NCBI GenBank assembly: GCA_031546815.1
Contig: JAVBJV010000025.1
Span: forward strand, 1 to 60,827
Length of the DNA stretch: 60,827 bases
Source: JAVBJV01 sp031546815
GTDB taxonomy: Bacteria; Pseudomonadota; Alphaproteobacteria; Acetobacterales; Acetobacteraceae
Reading direction: 5' to 3'
Below the pieces are notes generated by a model. It was not told the origin of the DNA. It saw nothing but the letters and a program-made list of their open reading frames with translations, and ran no database searches. Position numbers and translations under genes: made by a program. Shown here one piece after another: positions 19,161-27,707 of the stretch; position 1 is the first letter of the stretch; each line of letters begins with the position of its first letter.

Positions 19161-20066
19161 ATGCTACAGGGTAAAGTTGCGGTTGTTACCGGTGCGGGTG
19201 GCGGTATCGGCCGCGAAATCGCCGTTGCGATGGCGGTTGCCGGCGCCAAGATTGTCATCAACGACATCGGCGCGGATCTGAGCGGCCAGGGCCTGTCGGC
19301 CTCGCCCGCGCAGCAGACCAAGCAGATCATCGAACAGCGCGGTGGCGAAGCCACCATCAATACCGACAGCGTGTCGGATTGGGCCTCGGCGCAGAAGATC
19401 ATCGAATGCGCGGTGGACACGTTCGGCAAGATCGACATCGTGGTCAATAATGCCGGCATCCTGCGCGACCAGATCTTCCACAAGATGACCCCGGAAGAAT
19501 GGCTGGCGGTGATCAACGTTCATCTGAACGGCTCGTTCTTCGTCTCGCGTGCGGCGGCGGAAAAATTCCGTGCGCAGAACTCGGGCGCGTTCGTGCACAT
19601 GACGTCGACCTCGGGCCTGATCGGCAATTTCGGCCAGGCGAACTATTCCGCCGCGAAGCTGGGCGTCACCGCGCTGTCGAAGTCGATCGCGCTCGACATG
19701 AGCCGCTTTGGTGTGCGTTCGAACTGCATTGCGCCGTTCGCCTGGAGCCGCATGACCAGCTCGATCCCGGCTGAGACGCCGGAACAGAAGGCGCGCGTGG
19801 CGAAGCTGCAGCAGATGACGCCGGACAAGAACGCGCCGCTGGCCGTGTTCCTCGCGTCGGACGCCGCCAAGGACGTGAGCGGTCAGGTATTCGCCGCCCG
19901 TAACAACGAACTGTTCGTGTTCAACCAGTGCCGTCCGGTGCGCGGTGTGCATAACGCCGAAGGCTGGACCCCGGCGAAGATCGCCGAGATTGCTTACCCG
20001 GCAATGAAGGCCAGCATGATGCCGCTGGATCGTTCGCCGGATGTGTTTGCGTGGGATCCAATTTAA
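19161..20066 (+). CDS. SDR family oxidoreductase (17beta-HSD4/hydroxyacyl-CoA dehydrogenase-like)
   Basis: 301-residue short-chain dehydrogenase. The NAD(P)-binding TGAGGGIG is at 10-17, NNAG at 96-99, and the catalytic tyrosine/lysine are Y162 and K166 in NYSAAK, with the serine in TSTSGL. IVINDIG with an aspartate after beta-2 suggests NAD preference. The approximately 50-residue C-terminal extension (GVHNAEGWTPAKIAEIAYPAMKAS) resembles the N-terminal dehydrogenase part of peroxisomal multifunctional enzyme type 2, so a beta-hydroxyacyl-CoA substrate is plausible but unproven. GGAGG precedes the ATG by about 6 nt. It is divergent from the suf operon and ends at a terminator. Confidence 0.88.
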   Translation: MLQGKVAVVTGAGGGIGREIAVAMAVAGAKIVINDIGADLSGQGLSASPAQQTKQIIEQRGGEATINTDSVSDWASAQKIIECAVDTFGKIDIVVNNAGILRDQIFHKMTPEEWLAVINVHLNGSFFVSRAAAEKFRAQNSGAFVHMTSTSGLIGNFGQANYSAAKLGVTALSKSIALDMSRFGVRSNCIAPFAWSRMTSSIPAETPEQKARVAKLQQMTPDKNAPLAVFLASDAAKDVSGQVFAARNNELFVFNQCRPVRGVHNAEGWTPAKIAEIAYPAMKASMMPLDRSPDVFAWDPI

Positions 20067-20087
20067 CTCGCGCTGATTGACTGAACG

Positions 20088-20122
20088 AACTGCCGGGGCA
20101 CAAACCCTGGCAGTTTTGTTTT
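20088..20122 (+). terminator. Terminator of the SDR gene
   Basis: AACTGCC/GGCAGTT pairs perfectly. Inside it GGG pairs with CCC past a single bulged T, with a short GCACAAA loop, and TTTTGTTTTG follows. It begins 22 bp after the stop codon. Confidence 0.8.
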
Positions 20123-20128
20123 GAGGGG

Positions 20129-21196
20129 TCAGCTGAGCAGGAACGGCACCTGCGCACGTTCGGCAATTGCCTTCACCTTGGCCAACAGCCCTGCCCCGAC
20201 TGGAATGCCAGTCTGCATACGCTTGGCTGCGGCAATGCGTTCCGGATCGCCCGGCACCATGACGGAACGCGCCGGATCGATCGGTGTCGTGCCGCGCAGA
20301 TCGGCACAGAAATCACGCACAACCTGCTGGAATTCCGCCTGATCGCGGAACATGCCCGGATTGATCGCCATGAAGAAGTGACCGATGTCCATGTGTCCCG
20401 GCCTGCGGTCTTTCTCTGGCGTGTCCGAGATCAGCGCGCCCGACAGCGCCGCCGCCAGAATCTGCACCATTGCCGCCAGGCCATAGCCTTTGTGCGACGC
20501 GCCATCCGGTGAGCCACCCAGCGTGGTGATGAACCCACCGCCATTCGCACAGCCCCATTTCGGGTCAGTTGCGGGCTGCGCATCACCATCCAGCACCCAG
20601 CCCGGCGGGCACTGCGTCCCCTCGTTCAGGCGGTTGCGCACACGGCCCTGCGCGATGGTGGTGGTTGCCATGTCGAGCACGAACGGCTCGTCATCTCCGG
20701 TGGGCGCGGCAAAGGCCCAGGGGTCGGTGCCGAACTTCGCCTGCTTGCCGAAGGTGGGTGCAGCACAGCGGTTGGATGTGGTGGTGCAGCACATGCCAAT
20801 CATCCCCTGCCGTGCCGCCATGCGCACATACCACTGCATCGCGCCGTGATGCGCCGAGTTACGCACCGCAACCGCCCCCATCCCCGATGCGCGCGCTTTT
20901 TCGATGGCGAGGTTCATCGCGAATGTACTCGGCACATAGCCAAGCCCGGCGTGCGCATCGACCAGCGCGGTGACTTCGTTCTCGCGCACGATTTCAGGTT
21001 CGGCATTCAGGGTCACGCTTTTGTGACGCCACAGTTCCTCGTACACCGTCAGCATCGACAGGCCGTGACTGTCGATGGCGCGCAGATCGGCATCAGCCAT
21101 GATTTCGGCGGTAGTGGCGGCCTTGGCGGGTTGCATTCCCCAGGCTTCCAGAATGCTCTGGATCTGCTGGCGATGAACGGCAAGCGATGCTGGCAT
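20129..21196 (-). CDS. Ldh2-family (malate/L-lactate/ureidoglycolate-type) oxidoreductase
   Basis: 355 residues of the Ldh_2 family of NAD(P)-dependent 2-hydroxyacid dehydrogenases, which do not use a Rossmann fold. Signatures are ADLRAIDSHGLSML near residues 35-48, NSAHHGAMQWYVRMAA (catalytic histidine), CTTTSNRCAAPTFGKQAKFGTDPWAFAAP (cofactor loop), FVLDMATTTIAQGRVR and GSPDGASHKGYGLAAMVQIL. The substrate cannot be decided between malate, sulfolactate and related acids. The ATG at 21196 has an AGGGGGA ribosome site. It is a single gene between a terminator and a divergent Nudix gene. Confidence 0.87.
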   Translation of the reverse strand: MPASLAVHRQQIQSILEAWGMQPAKAATTAEIMADADLRAIDSHGLSMLTVYEELWRHKSVTLNAEPEIVRENEVTALVDAHAGLGYVPSTFAMNLAIEKARASGMGAVAVRNSAHHGAMQWYVRMAARQGMIGMCCTTTSNRCAAPTFGKQAKFGTDPWAFAAPTGDDEPFVLDMATTTIAQGRVRNRLNEGTQCPPGWVLDGDAQPATDPKWGCANGGGFITTLGGSPDGASHKGYGLAAMVQILAAALSGALISDTPEKDRRPGHMDIGHFFMAINPGMFRDQAEFQQVVRDFCADLRGTTPIDPARSVMVPGDPERIAAAKRMQTGIPVGAGLLAKVKAIAERAQVPFLLS

Positions 21197-21263
21197 ACGG
21201 TATTTCCCCCTGTCTTATGGGGTAGAGACTTGCGCGTTCGTTCGCTTCGGGCAAGCATATGGC

Positions 21264-21890
21264 ATGTCCGAAGAACAGAAAAATACGCCGCCCGAACCTC
21301 GCCACGCTGCATCGCTGATCCTGCTGCGCGAAACCGCGCACGGTGCCGATGTGCTGATGGGTATGCGTGGTGCGAAAGCCGCCTTCATGCCCAGCCGTCT
21401 GGTCTTCCCCGGCGGCCGCGTGGACGAAGGGGACGAGAACATTCCCGTTGCGCAGGACATCCCCACACTGACGGCCACCCATCTGGCCAAGGCGGCGGAC
21501 GCCACGCTGACCCGCGCCCTGCCCCGCACCGCAATCCGCGAGCTGGAGGAAGAAACCGGCCTGATCCTCGGCAATCCGGCAGATCTGTCGTCGATGGATT
21601 ATCTGTGCCGCGCGGTCACGCCGCCGGATCTGCCAATCCGTTTCAACGCCCGCTTCCTGATCGTCCCCGCCGATATGGCGAGCGGCACGCTGGGTGGTTC
21701 GGGCGAGCTGGAAGATCTGCGCTGGTTCAGCGTCGATGAAGCGATGACGTGGGACCTTGCTCGCATCACCCGCAACATCATGGAAGAACTGCTGATCTGG
21801 CGCGCCATGTCGGTCGATGAACGCGCAGCGCCACGAAAGACGCCATTCTATAACACGCACGGCAACACCCGCGCGCGTGGGTGGGAATAA
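21264..21890 (+). CDS. Nudix hydrolase with an expanded Nudix box
   Basis: 208 residues. The Nudix motif is split: FPGGRVDEGD at 49-57 and AIRELEEETGL at 90-100, separated by about 34 residues instead of the canonical short spacer, as in NUDT19- or CoA-diphosphatase-like members. It is probably a pyrophosphatase acting on a nucleoside diphosphate-linked or CoA-type substrate, but the substrate is not assignable. Its stop is 6 bp from the stop of the convergent MBL gene. Confidence 0.85.
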   Translation: MSEEQKNTPPEPRHAASLILLRETAHGADVLMGMRGAKAAFMPSRLVFPGGRVDEGDENIPVAQDIPTLTATHLAKAADATLTRALPRTAIRELEEETGLILGNPADLSSMDYLCRAVTPPDLPIRFNARFLIVPADMASGTLGGSGELEDLRWFSVDEAMTWDLARITRNIMEELLIWRAMSVDERAAPRKTPFYNTHGNTRARGWE

Positions 21891-21896
21891 GCCGTC

Positions 21897-22712
21897 TCAG
21901 GACGCCAGACGCCACACACCATCCTGCTGCATCACCCGCCCCTGCGCAGCCAGCATGTCCAGATGCGACTGCACCGAACGCCCCGCCATACGCACCAGTC
22001 GCGGGTCCAGAACCGGATACAGGCGACGCACCAGCGCATCGACATCCGCACCATCCCCCCGCAGAACGGCGATGATGGCGGCCTCGCGCCGGTGGCGGTG
22101 TTCCTTCAACGCGGTCACGTAAGCCGCAGGTTCGGCAATCACCGGGCCATGCCCGGACAGATAGATCCGGTCCTCGCGCGCCAGCAGCTTGTCGAGTGAC
22201 GCCAGATACTCCTGCATGCTGCCATCGGGCGGAGAGATCACCGAAGTTGACCATCCCATCACATGATCCGCCGTGAACAACACGCCGTCGTCGCGCGCAA
22301 AGCACAGATGCATGCTGCAATGCCCGGGCGTGTGCAGCGCCTGCAGGCCGAATGCGGTGTCATTGTCCTTCAGCAGGATATCGGGTGCCAGGTCCGGCCG
22401 GAAAGCACCGAACCCATAGACCGGCGCGTTGCTCGCCGCACGCAGCGCGGGAATGGCGTCGATATGATCGTGATGCTTGTGCGAGACCAGAATCCCCGCA
22501 ATCCGCCCAGCATTGCGCAGGATGGCATCGATGTGGCTTTCATTGTCCGGACCGGGGTCCAGCACCACTGTGCCGCCCTCGGCCTCGATCAGCCAGGTGT
22601 TGGTACCGTGATAGGTCATCGGCCCGGGATTGGGGGCCACAATGCGGCGGATACCGGGGGCGATCTGCTCTGCCACGCCGTATTCGGGGGTGGGCTCCTG
22701 CGAATGCTGCAT
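21897..22712 (-). CDS. MBL-fold hydrolase with C-terminal winged helix (LACTB2-like)
   Basis: 271 residues. NPGPMTYHGTNTWLIE near the N-terminus and the zinc motif SHKHHDH at 77-83 are LACTB2/beta-lactamase-like 2 features. GHCSMHLCF, ADHVMGWSTSVISPPDGSM and LSGHGPVI add the later ligands. A short winged-helix segment (about 225-271, RMAGRSVQSHLDMLAAQGRV) completes the family architecture. LACTB2 relatives have been linked to RNA cleavage, so a nuclease role is possible but inferred. The ATG at 22712 (MQHSQEPTPEYG) is preferred over an extended frame because it leaves 2 bp after the EamA stop. Confidence 0.86.
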   Translation of the reverse strand: MQHSQEPTPEYGVAEQIAPGIRRIVAPNPGPMTYHGTNTWLIEAEGGTVVLDPGPDNESHIDAILRNAGRIAGILVSHKHHDHIDAIPALRAASNAPVYGFGAFRPDLAPDILLKDNDTAFGLQALHTPGHCSMHLCFARDDGVLFTADHVMGWSTSVISPPDGSMQEYLASLDKLLAREDRIYLSGHGPVIAEPAAYVTALKEHRHRREAAIIAVLRGDGADVDALVRRLYPVLDPRLVRMAGRSVQSHLDMLAAQGRVMQQDGVWRLAS

Positions 22713-22714
22713 TG

Positions 22715-23611
22715 TTATGTTTCCTCTTTGGGCTTGCGCCGACTTTCCGTGTGCAGGATCAGAAACCCTGCGAACGCAATCAGCAAGCCCCCCAGCAACA
22801 TGCCGATGGTCGGCGTGTCGCCCCACCACACCCAACCGAGAATCATGCCAAACAGAATGCCGCTATATCCATACGGACCAACGGCCGACGCCTCGGCCCG
22901 CGCATAGGCCTGCGTGGTCATGTATTGCGCCACCCCGCCGCAGAACCCCACGGCGAGCAGGATGCACAGCACCTGCCAGCTCGGCGTGATCCACACGAAC
23001 GGCAACGCACAGGCGCAGATCACCGTCATCAGCATGGCCTGCCACGCGACGATGGTGGCGGGCTTGTCAACGGCGGCCAGCTTGCGCACCTGAATGGTAA
23101 CAGCGGCCGAGAAAATCGCGTTCCCCAGCGACCCAAGAAGCCCCAGAACCGGCATGGCGTCAGACCCCAGCCCGCCGCGCCCATTGGCAATCGCCAGCAC
23201 ACCGCCGAACCCCAAACCCACCGATATCCAACGCCACACGCCCGGCCGTTCCCCCAGAAACGGCACGGCGAGGATCGAGACGAAAATCGGCGCGGCGTAA
23301 TTGATGGCGGTCGCCTCGGCCAGCGGCAGCACCGACAGCCCGTAAAACCCGGTGACCATCGAGCCAAGCTGCGTAATGGCGCGCAACAGATGCCGCTGCG
23401 GATGCGGCGTGCGCAGCGCCGACCATCCGCCCGAGCTGGCGACAATCAGCGAGACCGGCAGCAGCGCGCCGAAATTGCGAAAGAACATGATCTGCGCGAG
23501 CGACACATGTTCCGATGCCAGCTTGGCGAACACATTCATCACCGCGAACATCCCTGCCCCGGCGATCAGAAATCCAGCTCCCAGGCGGAGCTGCTGTTGC
23601 GATGTGCGCAT
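22715..23611 (-). CDS. EamA/DMT-superfamily transporter (10 TM)
   Basis: 298 residues with two EamA repeats, about five hydrophobic segments each. Recognisable features are AGMFAVMNVFAKLASEHVSLAQIMFFRN in the first repeat, LPLAEATAINYAAPIFVSILAVPFLGE at the end of the first, and GPYGYSGILFGMILGWVWWGDTP in the second. The substrate is unknown; metabolite export is usual for the family. It lies 5 bp downstream of a second EamA gene, and both could derive from duplication. The C-terminus RRKPKEET is short and cytosolic. Confidence 0.86.
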   Translation of the reverse strand: MRTSQQQLRLGAGFLIAGAGMFAVMNVFAKLASEHVSLAQIMFFRNFGALLPVSLIVASSGGWSALRTPHPQRHLLRAITQLGSMVTGFYGLSVLPLAEATAINYAAPIFVSILAVPFLGERPGVWRWISVGLGFGGVLAIANGRGGLGSDAMPVLGLLGSLGNAIFSAAVTIQVRKLAAVDKPATIVAWQAMLMTVICACALPFVWITPSWQVLCILLAVGFCGGVAQYMTTQAYARAEASAVGPYGYSGILFGMILGWVWWGDTPTIGMLLGGLLIAFAGFLILHTESRRKPKEET

Positions 23612-23616
23612 GTCGT

Positions 23617-24516
23617 TTACGCGGTCTCTCGTTTGCGCACACGTTCACGGTGCAGATTGTAAATCCCGGCGGCGCCCACGATGGCCGCGCCGAACAGTGT
23701 ATTCCAGCTTGGCACTTCGTGGAACATCACATAGCCCAGCCCGATCCCCCAGAGCAGCGGCGTGTATTCATACGGCGCAATCGCCCCGATCGGCGCTAAG
23801 CCGAACGCGCGCGAAAACAGCCAGTGTGCCACACCGTTGCTGATCCCCAGCACCACCAGCGCCAGCAGGATGGTCGGCTCCCACGACATGACGAACGGGA
23901 ATATCAGGAACATCGGAAACGCCAGTATCAGATGCGAGAGCATCAGCGTGAACGACACACATTCCGGGCTTTCGGTCCGCGCCAGCCGCCGCGTCAGCAC
24001 GCGCGAGACCGCCAGCAGCAGCACCGCTCCGATCATCGGCAGCACTTCAGGCCGCCACAACCCGCCATCCGGGCGCAGCATCACCAGCATGCCGCAAAAC
24101 CCGACCGCGATGGACGCCATGCGTCGCCAGCGGATTTCCTCGCCCAGAATGGGCACGGCCAGCAGCGTCATCAGCAGCGGCACGATGAAGCCCACGGCGT
24201 AACTCTCGGCCAGCCCGATATGCAGCCAGGCGATGTACCACAATGTCGACGACGCACAGTGCACGACATTGCGCAGCAGCAGCAGTTTCCAGTTCCGCGG
24301 CTTCAGGCGTTCGGGGCTGCGCGCCAGCACCAGCACCGTGGCACCGCCGATAACGCCGCGCCAGAACAGCGCGCTCGCCGCACCGATCACCGGCAGGCAC
24401 CATTTGGCCGCCGTGTCACCGACTGCCACAATGCCATAGGCCAGCGCGACCAGAAAAATGCCACGCAGGATCTGCGTGGCATTCTCGTCCCCGGCCGAGG
24501 CAGGGGTATTACGCAA
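23617..24516 (-). CDS. EamA/DMT-superfamily transporter (second copy)
   Basis: About 299 residues, 10 predicted membrane segments, related in plan to the neighbouring EamA gene (SYAVGFIVPLLMTLLAVPILGEE and the terminal APYEYTPLLWGIGLGYVMFHEVP). The start is uncertain: the frame is open far upstream but overlaps the hydratase gene. The nearest suitable codon is TTG at 24516, overlapping the hydratase stop by 8 nt and giving a short polar lead before ILRGIFLVALAYGIVAVGD. The substrate is unknown. Confidence 0.8.
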   Translation of the reverse strand: MRNTPASAGDENATQILRGIFLVALAYGIVAVGDTAAKWCLPVIGAASALFWRGVIGGATVLVLARSPERLKPRNWKLLLLRNVVHCASSTLWYIAWLHIGLAESYAVGFIVPLLMTLLAVPILGEEIRWRRMASIAVGFCGMLVMLRPDGGLWRPEVLPMIGAVLLLAVSRVLTRRLARTESPECVSFTLMLSHLILAFPMFLIFPFVMSWEPTILLALVVLGISNGVAHWLFSRAFGLAPIGAIAPYEYTPLLWGIGLGYVMFHEVPSWNTLFGAAIVGAAGIYNLHRERVRKRETA

Positions 24517-25345
24517 GAACGGCTTCAGCCGCCATGCAGATAGCCCCGCTGGGGTCGCGCGTTTCCAGATTGATCCCGCCTTCCGCACCACGCTGGCCAA
24601 CCAGCAGCAGCGGCTGCGCATGGAACGCGGGGCGACGGCCACGGTAGTTGAAGGTCTTCAGCTTCTTGCCGGTCATTTGTTGGGCATGCATTGCCAGCCA
24701 GGTCGCCTGCAACGGACCGTGCACGACAAGGCCGGGATAACCCTCTTCCTGCCGGGTGTAGTCCAGATCGTAATGGATGCGATGCCCGTTCCCCGTCAGC
24801 GCGGAATACCGGAACAGCAACACGGGATCCGGCATCACCTGCAACGTGAACGCATCCGCCGCCGGAGCGGGTGCCGGTTCAGCCGGTTTCACCGCCTCGC
24901 CTTCCGCTCCGCGATACACGATGTCCTGCTCTTCGCTGATGGCCAGACCGCGCGGGCCTGAAATTTCGTGCTTCACCGTCACGAACACCAGACGGCCGGA
25001 ACCGCCGGTCTTCTCGGTCACTTTCAGGATGGTGCTGGTGCGCGAGACGTCTTCACCGGTGTAGAGATCACCCAGGAACGTCACACGTCCCCCCGCCCAC
25101 ATACGCCGCGCCAGATCGTGCACAGGGGGCAGGAAGCCGCCACGCTTCGGATGACCGTCCGTCCCTAGGCGCGAGGCCGGCGCCCATTCCTGAAACAGCA
25201 TCCAGTGCCACAGCGGCGGCAGCACGCCACCGGGGGCAATCTCCTCGGCCGCGAAATCCAGCGACGCCGCAAAACCGCGCACCAGACGCGGCGTGATGTT
25301 ATCCTGATGGGTCTCCTGACGACCCACGAATTCCTGATACGACAC
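24509..25345 (-). CDS. MaoC/FAS1-like acyl-CoA hydratase (mesaconyl-C4-CoA/HTD2-like)
   Basis: 278 residues. It begins with a FAS1-like dehydratase domain (to about 140), ending in a Pro/Ala linker (EPAPAPAADAF). A second hotdog domain follows with LFRYSALTGNGHRIHYDLDYTRQEEGYPGLVVHGPLQATW, the MaoC-type histidine and asparagine/glycine loop. This two-part architecture is that of HTD2-type and mesaconyl-C4-CoA hydratases. No other 3-hydroxypropionate or citramalate genes are seen, so the acyl substrate is open. Its ATG at 25345 directly abuts the stop of the upstream GT-C-like gene. Confidence 0.82.
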   Translation of the reverse strand: MSYQEFVGRQETHQDNITPRLVRGFAASLDFAAEEIAPGGVLPPLWHWMLFQEWAPASRLGTDGHPKRGGFLPPVHDLARRMWAGGRVTFLGDLYTGEDVSRTSTILKVTEKTGGSGRLVFVTVKHEISGPRGLAISEEQDIVYRGAEGEAVKPAEPAPAPAADAFTLQVMPDPVLLFRYSALTGNGHRIHYDLDYTRQEEGYPGLVVHGPLQATWLAMHAQQMTGKKLKTFNYRGRRPAFHAQPLLLVGQRGAEGGINLETRDPSGAICMAAEAVLA

Positions 25346-26890
25346 TCAATCCTCCCGCACGTAGATACTGTATTGATCTACTGTCGCGACTTGACGGTAA
25401 TGTGTCCATAGCTCGGCGAACAGAGGGTGGCGGGAAAAATACTCGATGAAGTCGAATTCCTGCCCGCACCACGGAATCCCCGGGATGCGCGACACCAGAA
25501 TCACGCTGGGCGGGGCCTTGGCGGCGTCCTCGGCCACGGTGCGATACATGAAGAACTCGGCGCGCGACATTTCCCACACTTCGCGGTAACGCCGCCCGTC
25601 GGGCAGGCATTCGGTGTTGGTGCCCTGCAACAGCCATAGATTCATCGTCCGCAGGGTCGAGCGCGCATGCGCGTAGTTGATGGCGGGGTAGACCGGATAG
25701 ATCTCGGGCGTCAGCAGCAGCACGCGCTCGCCATACGCGTACTGGCGCAGCGCATCGGTCAGTCGCCCGGCAATCGAGGACGGATACGTCACCTCGCGCC
25801 ACGGCGCTTCCCCCACCGCCAGCGCGCGTTCCACGAACACCAGCGACAGCACGGCAGCCACCAGATGCGGCGGCGCGACGCTGTAACGGTCGAGCAGACA
25901 GGCAGCCAGAGTAAGCGTGGCGGCCACCGCGAACAGTTCAATCGGCAGCACGTGATACGACCAGCCCTTGTGCTGCGCCATGGCCGACATCAGCGCGGCG
26001 ATCGACGCGATGAACAGCATGCGCGGCGCGCCCGGTTTGCGCAGTGCGAACCACGCCACCGGCAGCAGCACCGGCCAGATGATCGACCCCAACCGGTCTG
26101 TGAATGTCACCCAGAACAGCGACTGGTCGCCCAGGTCGACGTAGTGTTCCCACACCAGCGGCACCACGCTGCCGAAATAGGCAGGCAGCAGCACCGGGAT
26201 CGACGCCGCATACAGCGCGAAAAATGCTCCCATCACCCACGGCACCGGACTGCGAAACGCCCGCCAGCCAAGCGCGATCAGCACCGCCAGTTCGATCAGC
26301 ACCGGAAGCCCCAGGAAATGCGGCTTCAGCGCCATACCGATGGCCGCTGTCAGCGCCGCCGCGATCTGCAGATTGGGCTTTTCCCCACGCGCCCGCCTGA
26401 CCGAGGCCAGCACATACGGCAGCGACATCAGCGCCATCAGATGCTCGCGCTGCCCAAAATCGTACCCCGGGGTCAGCAGGAACAGGCCCGGCAGCACATC
26501 CAGCAGCGTGCGTTCGATGGCGCCTTCGGTGCTGCGGTCGCGCACACGTCGGCACAGATGCCAGACCCACACCCCCAGCAAAATCACGCAGAGCTGGAAC
26601 GACATGGGTCCGTCCAGCGGCGTGACGGCGGCGACGGCGGCCGGGATCAGGTTCAGGATGAAGATCAGCGGCGGATTCACGTCGATCAGATCGACATACA
26701 TTCGCTCACCCGCCAGCCAGCGTTGCGAGAAATGCAGCACACCTGCCACATCGTGGTTCAGCGGCGGGGCCAGAATGGCAGGCAGAAAAACCAGCACCGG
26801 CAACCAGACCCAGAAGGTGCTGATATCGCTCAGTTGCCAGGATTTGGCGCGCTTCGAGGCAAGCCCAGTATCGGGTTCTATGTCGGCCAA
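25346..26890 (-). CDS. GT-C-type polytopic membrane glycosyltransferase-like protein
   Basis: 514 residues with about 10-12 membrane segments through residue 400 and a soluble C-terminal part of about 120 residues. The first periplasmic loop contains LNHDVAGVLHFSQRWLAGE and the acidic YVDLIDVNPPLIFIL, reminiscent of the catalytic loop of GT-C enzymes that use polyprenyl-phosphate sugars (ArnT/PMT-like). No named subfamily is recognised. It is divergent from the methyltransferase-GT2-SMR operon, which could make and flip its donor. That functional link is inference. Confidence 0.7.
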   Translation of the reverse strand: MADIEPDTGLASKRAKSWQLSDISTFWVWLPVLVFLPAILAPPLNHDVAGVLHFSQRWLAGERMYVDLIDVNPPLIFILNLIPAAVAAVTPLDGPMSFQLCVILLGVWVWHLCRRVRDRSTEGAIERTLLDVLPGLFLLTPGYDFGQREHLMALMSLPYVLASVRRARGEKPNLQIAAALTAAIGMALKPHFLGLPVLIELAVLIALGWRAFRSPVPWVMGAFFALYAASIPVLLPAYFGSVVPLVWEHYVDLGDQSLFWVTFTDRLGSIIWPVLLPVAWFALRKPGAPRMLFIASIAALMSAMAQHKGWSYHVLPIELFAVAATLTLAACLLDRYSVAPPHLVAAVLSLVFVERALAVGEAPWREVTYPSSIAGRLTDALRQYAYGERVLLLTPEIYPVYPAINYAHARSTLRTMNLWLLQGTNTECLPDGRRYREVWEMSRAEFFMYRTVAEDAAKAPPSVILVSRIPGIPWCGQEFDFIEYFSRHPLFAELWTHYRQVATVDQYSIYVRED

Positions 26891-26993
26891 GTGTTTATCC
26901 GGGTGGGTAGTTTTGCCTATTCATCCCCTGCCCCGCGCGTCGGCGCAAGTAGTGTGCGTTGCGACGCGCCCAAAGCCATGCCACACCCGGCGT

Positions 26994-27704
26994 ATGGAAG
27001 TGGCTGAATACAGTCTGATGGACGCGGCCGAGGCGCATATGTGGTGGTATCGGGCCCTGCATGCCCGCCTGCTGACGGCGCTGCGCGGTATCGGCCCGGT
27101 GCTGGATGCGGGCTGCGGCACGGGTGGACTGCTGATGCGGTTACCTGCGGCGTGTGCGGCGATCGGTCTGGAATATCATCATCCGGCGGCGGTCCGCGCA
27201 CGGGACAAGGCAAAGCGCCCGGTGGTCTGCGGGTCGGTAAACGATCTGCCGTTTGCGGATGATGTTTTCGGGCAGGTGATCTCGGCCGACGTGATCTGTC
27301 ACGCAGCGGTTGAACCTGTGCAGGCGCTGTCCGAAATGCGGCGTGTTCTGCGGCCTGGCGGGCGGCTGATCCTCAACCTGCCCGCTTATCAATGGATGCA
27401 TTCGGCGCATGACCGCCGTGTGCAGAACGCACGCAGATTCACCTGTAAAAGCGCCGCGAAAATGCTGGAAGATGCCGGTTTTTCCGTTGTGCAGGGGCGG
27501 TATTGGAACAGCCTGTTGTTCCCGCTGATGGCCGCGCAGAGGTTGCTGCTGGCCCGGTCCGAGACCGCGCGCTCGGACGTCACTGATTTTCCGCTCTGGC
27601 AGGAACGGCTGTTCTTCGGCATGACAGAGTTTGAACGGCGCCTGCCCTTTGCGCTGCCCTTTGGCGGATCGTTGTTGATGGTCGCAGAAAAGCCGACGAG
27701 GTAA
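26994..27704 (+). CDS. Class I SAM-dependent methyltransferase
   Basis: 236 residues. Motif I is VLDAGCGTGGLL at about 36-47, followed by an acidic residue in GLEYHH, then VNDLPFADDVFGQVISADVICH and the MRRVLRPGGRLILNLP motif, typical of Methyltransf_11. The C-terminal extension with membrane-proximal aromatics (YWNSLLFPLMAAQRLL) is common in methyltransferases of polysaccharide clusters. The ATG at 26994 is chosen. The open frame extends further upstream, antisense to the divergent gene, but encodes nothing recognisable. Its stop is 3 bp before the GT2 start, so the two are co-transcribed. Confidence 0.85.
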   Translation: MEVAEYSLMDAAEAHMWWYRALHARLLTALRGIGPVLDAGCGTGGLLMRLPAACAAIGLEYHHPAAVRARDKAKRPVVCGSVNDLPFADDVFGQVISADVICHAAVEPVQALSEMRRVLRPGGRLILNLPAYQWMHSAHDRRVQNARRFTCKSAAKMLEDAGFSVVQGRYWNSLLFPLMAAQRLLLARSETARSDVTDFPLWQERLFFGMTEFERRLPFALPFGGSLLMVAEKPTR

Positions 27705-27707
27705 AAC

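Noticed and set aside
22715..24516. A single multi-TM fusion of the two EamA genes
   Set aside because: Each has its own complete two-repeat EamA plan with stop and start codons 5 bp apart; no frameshift is needed.
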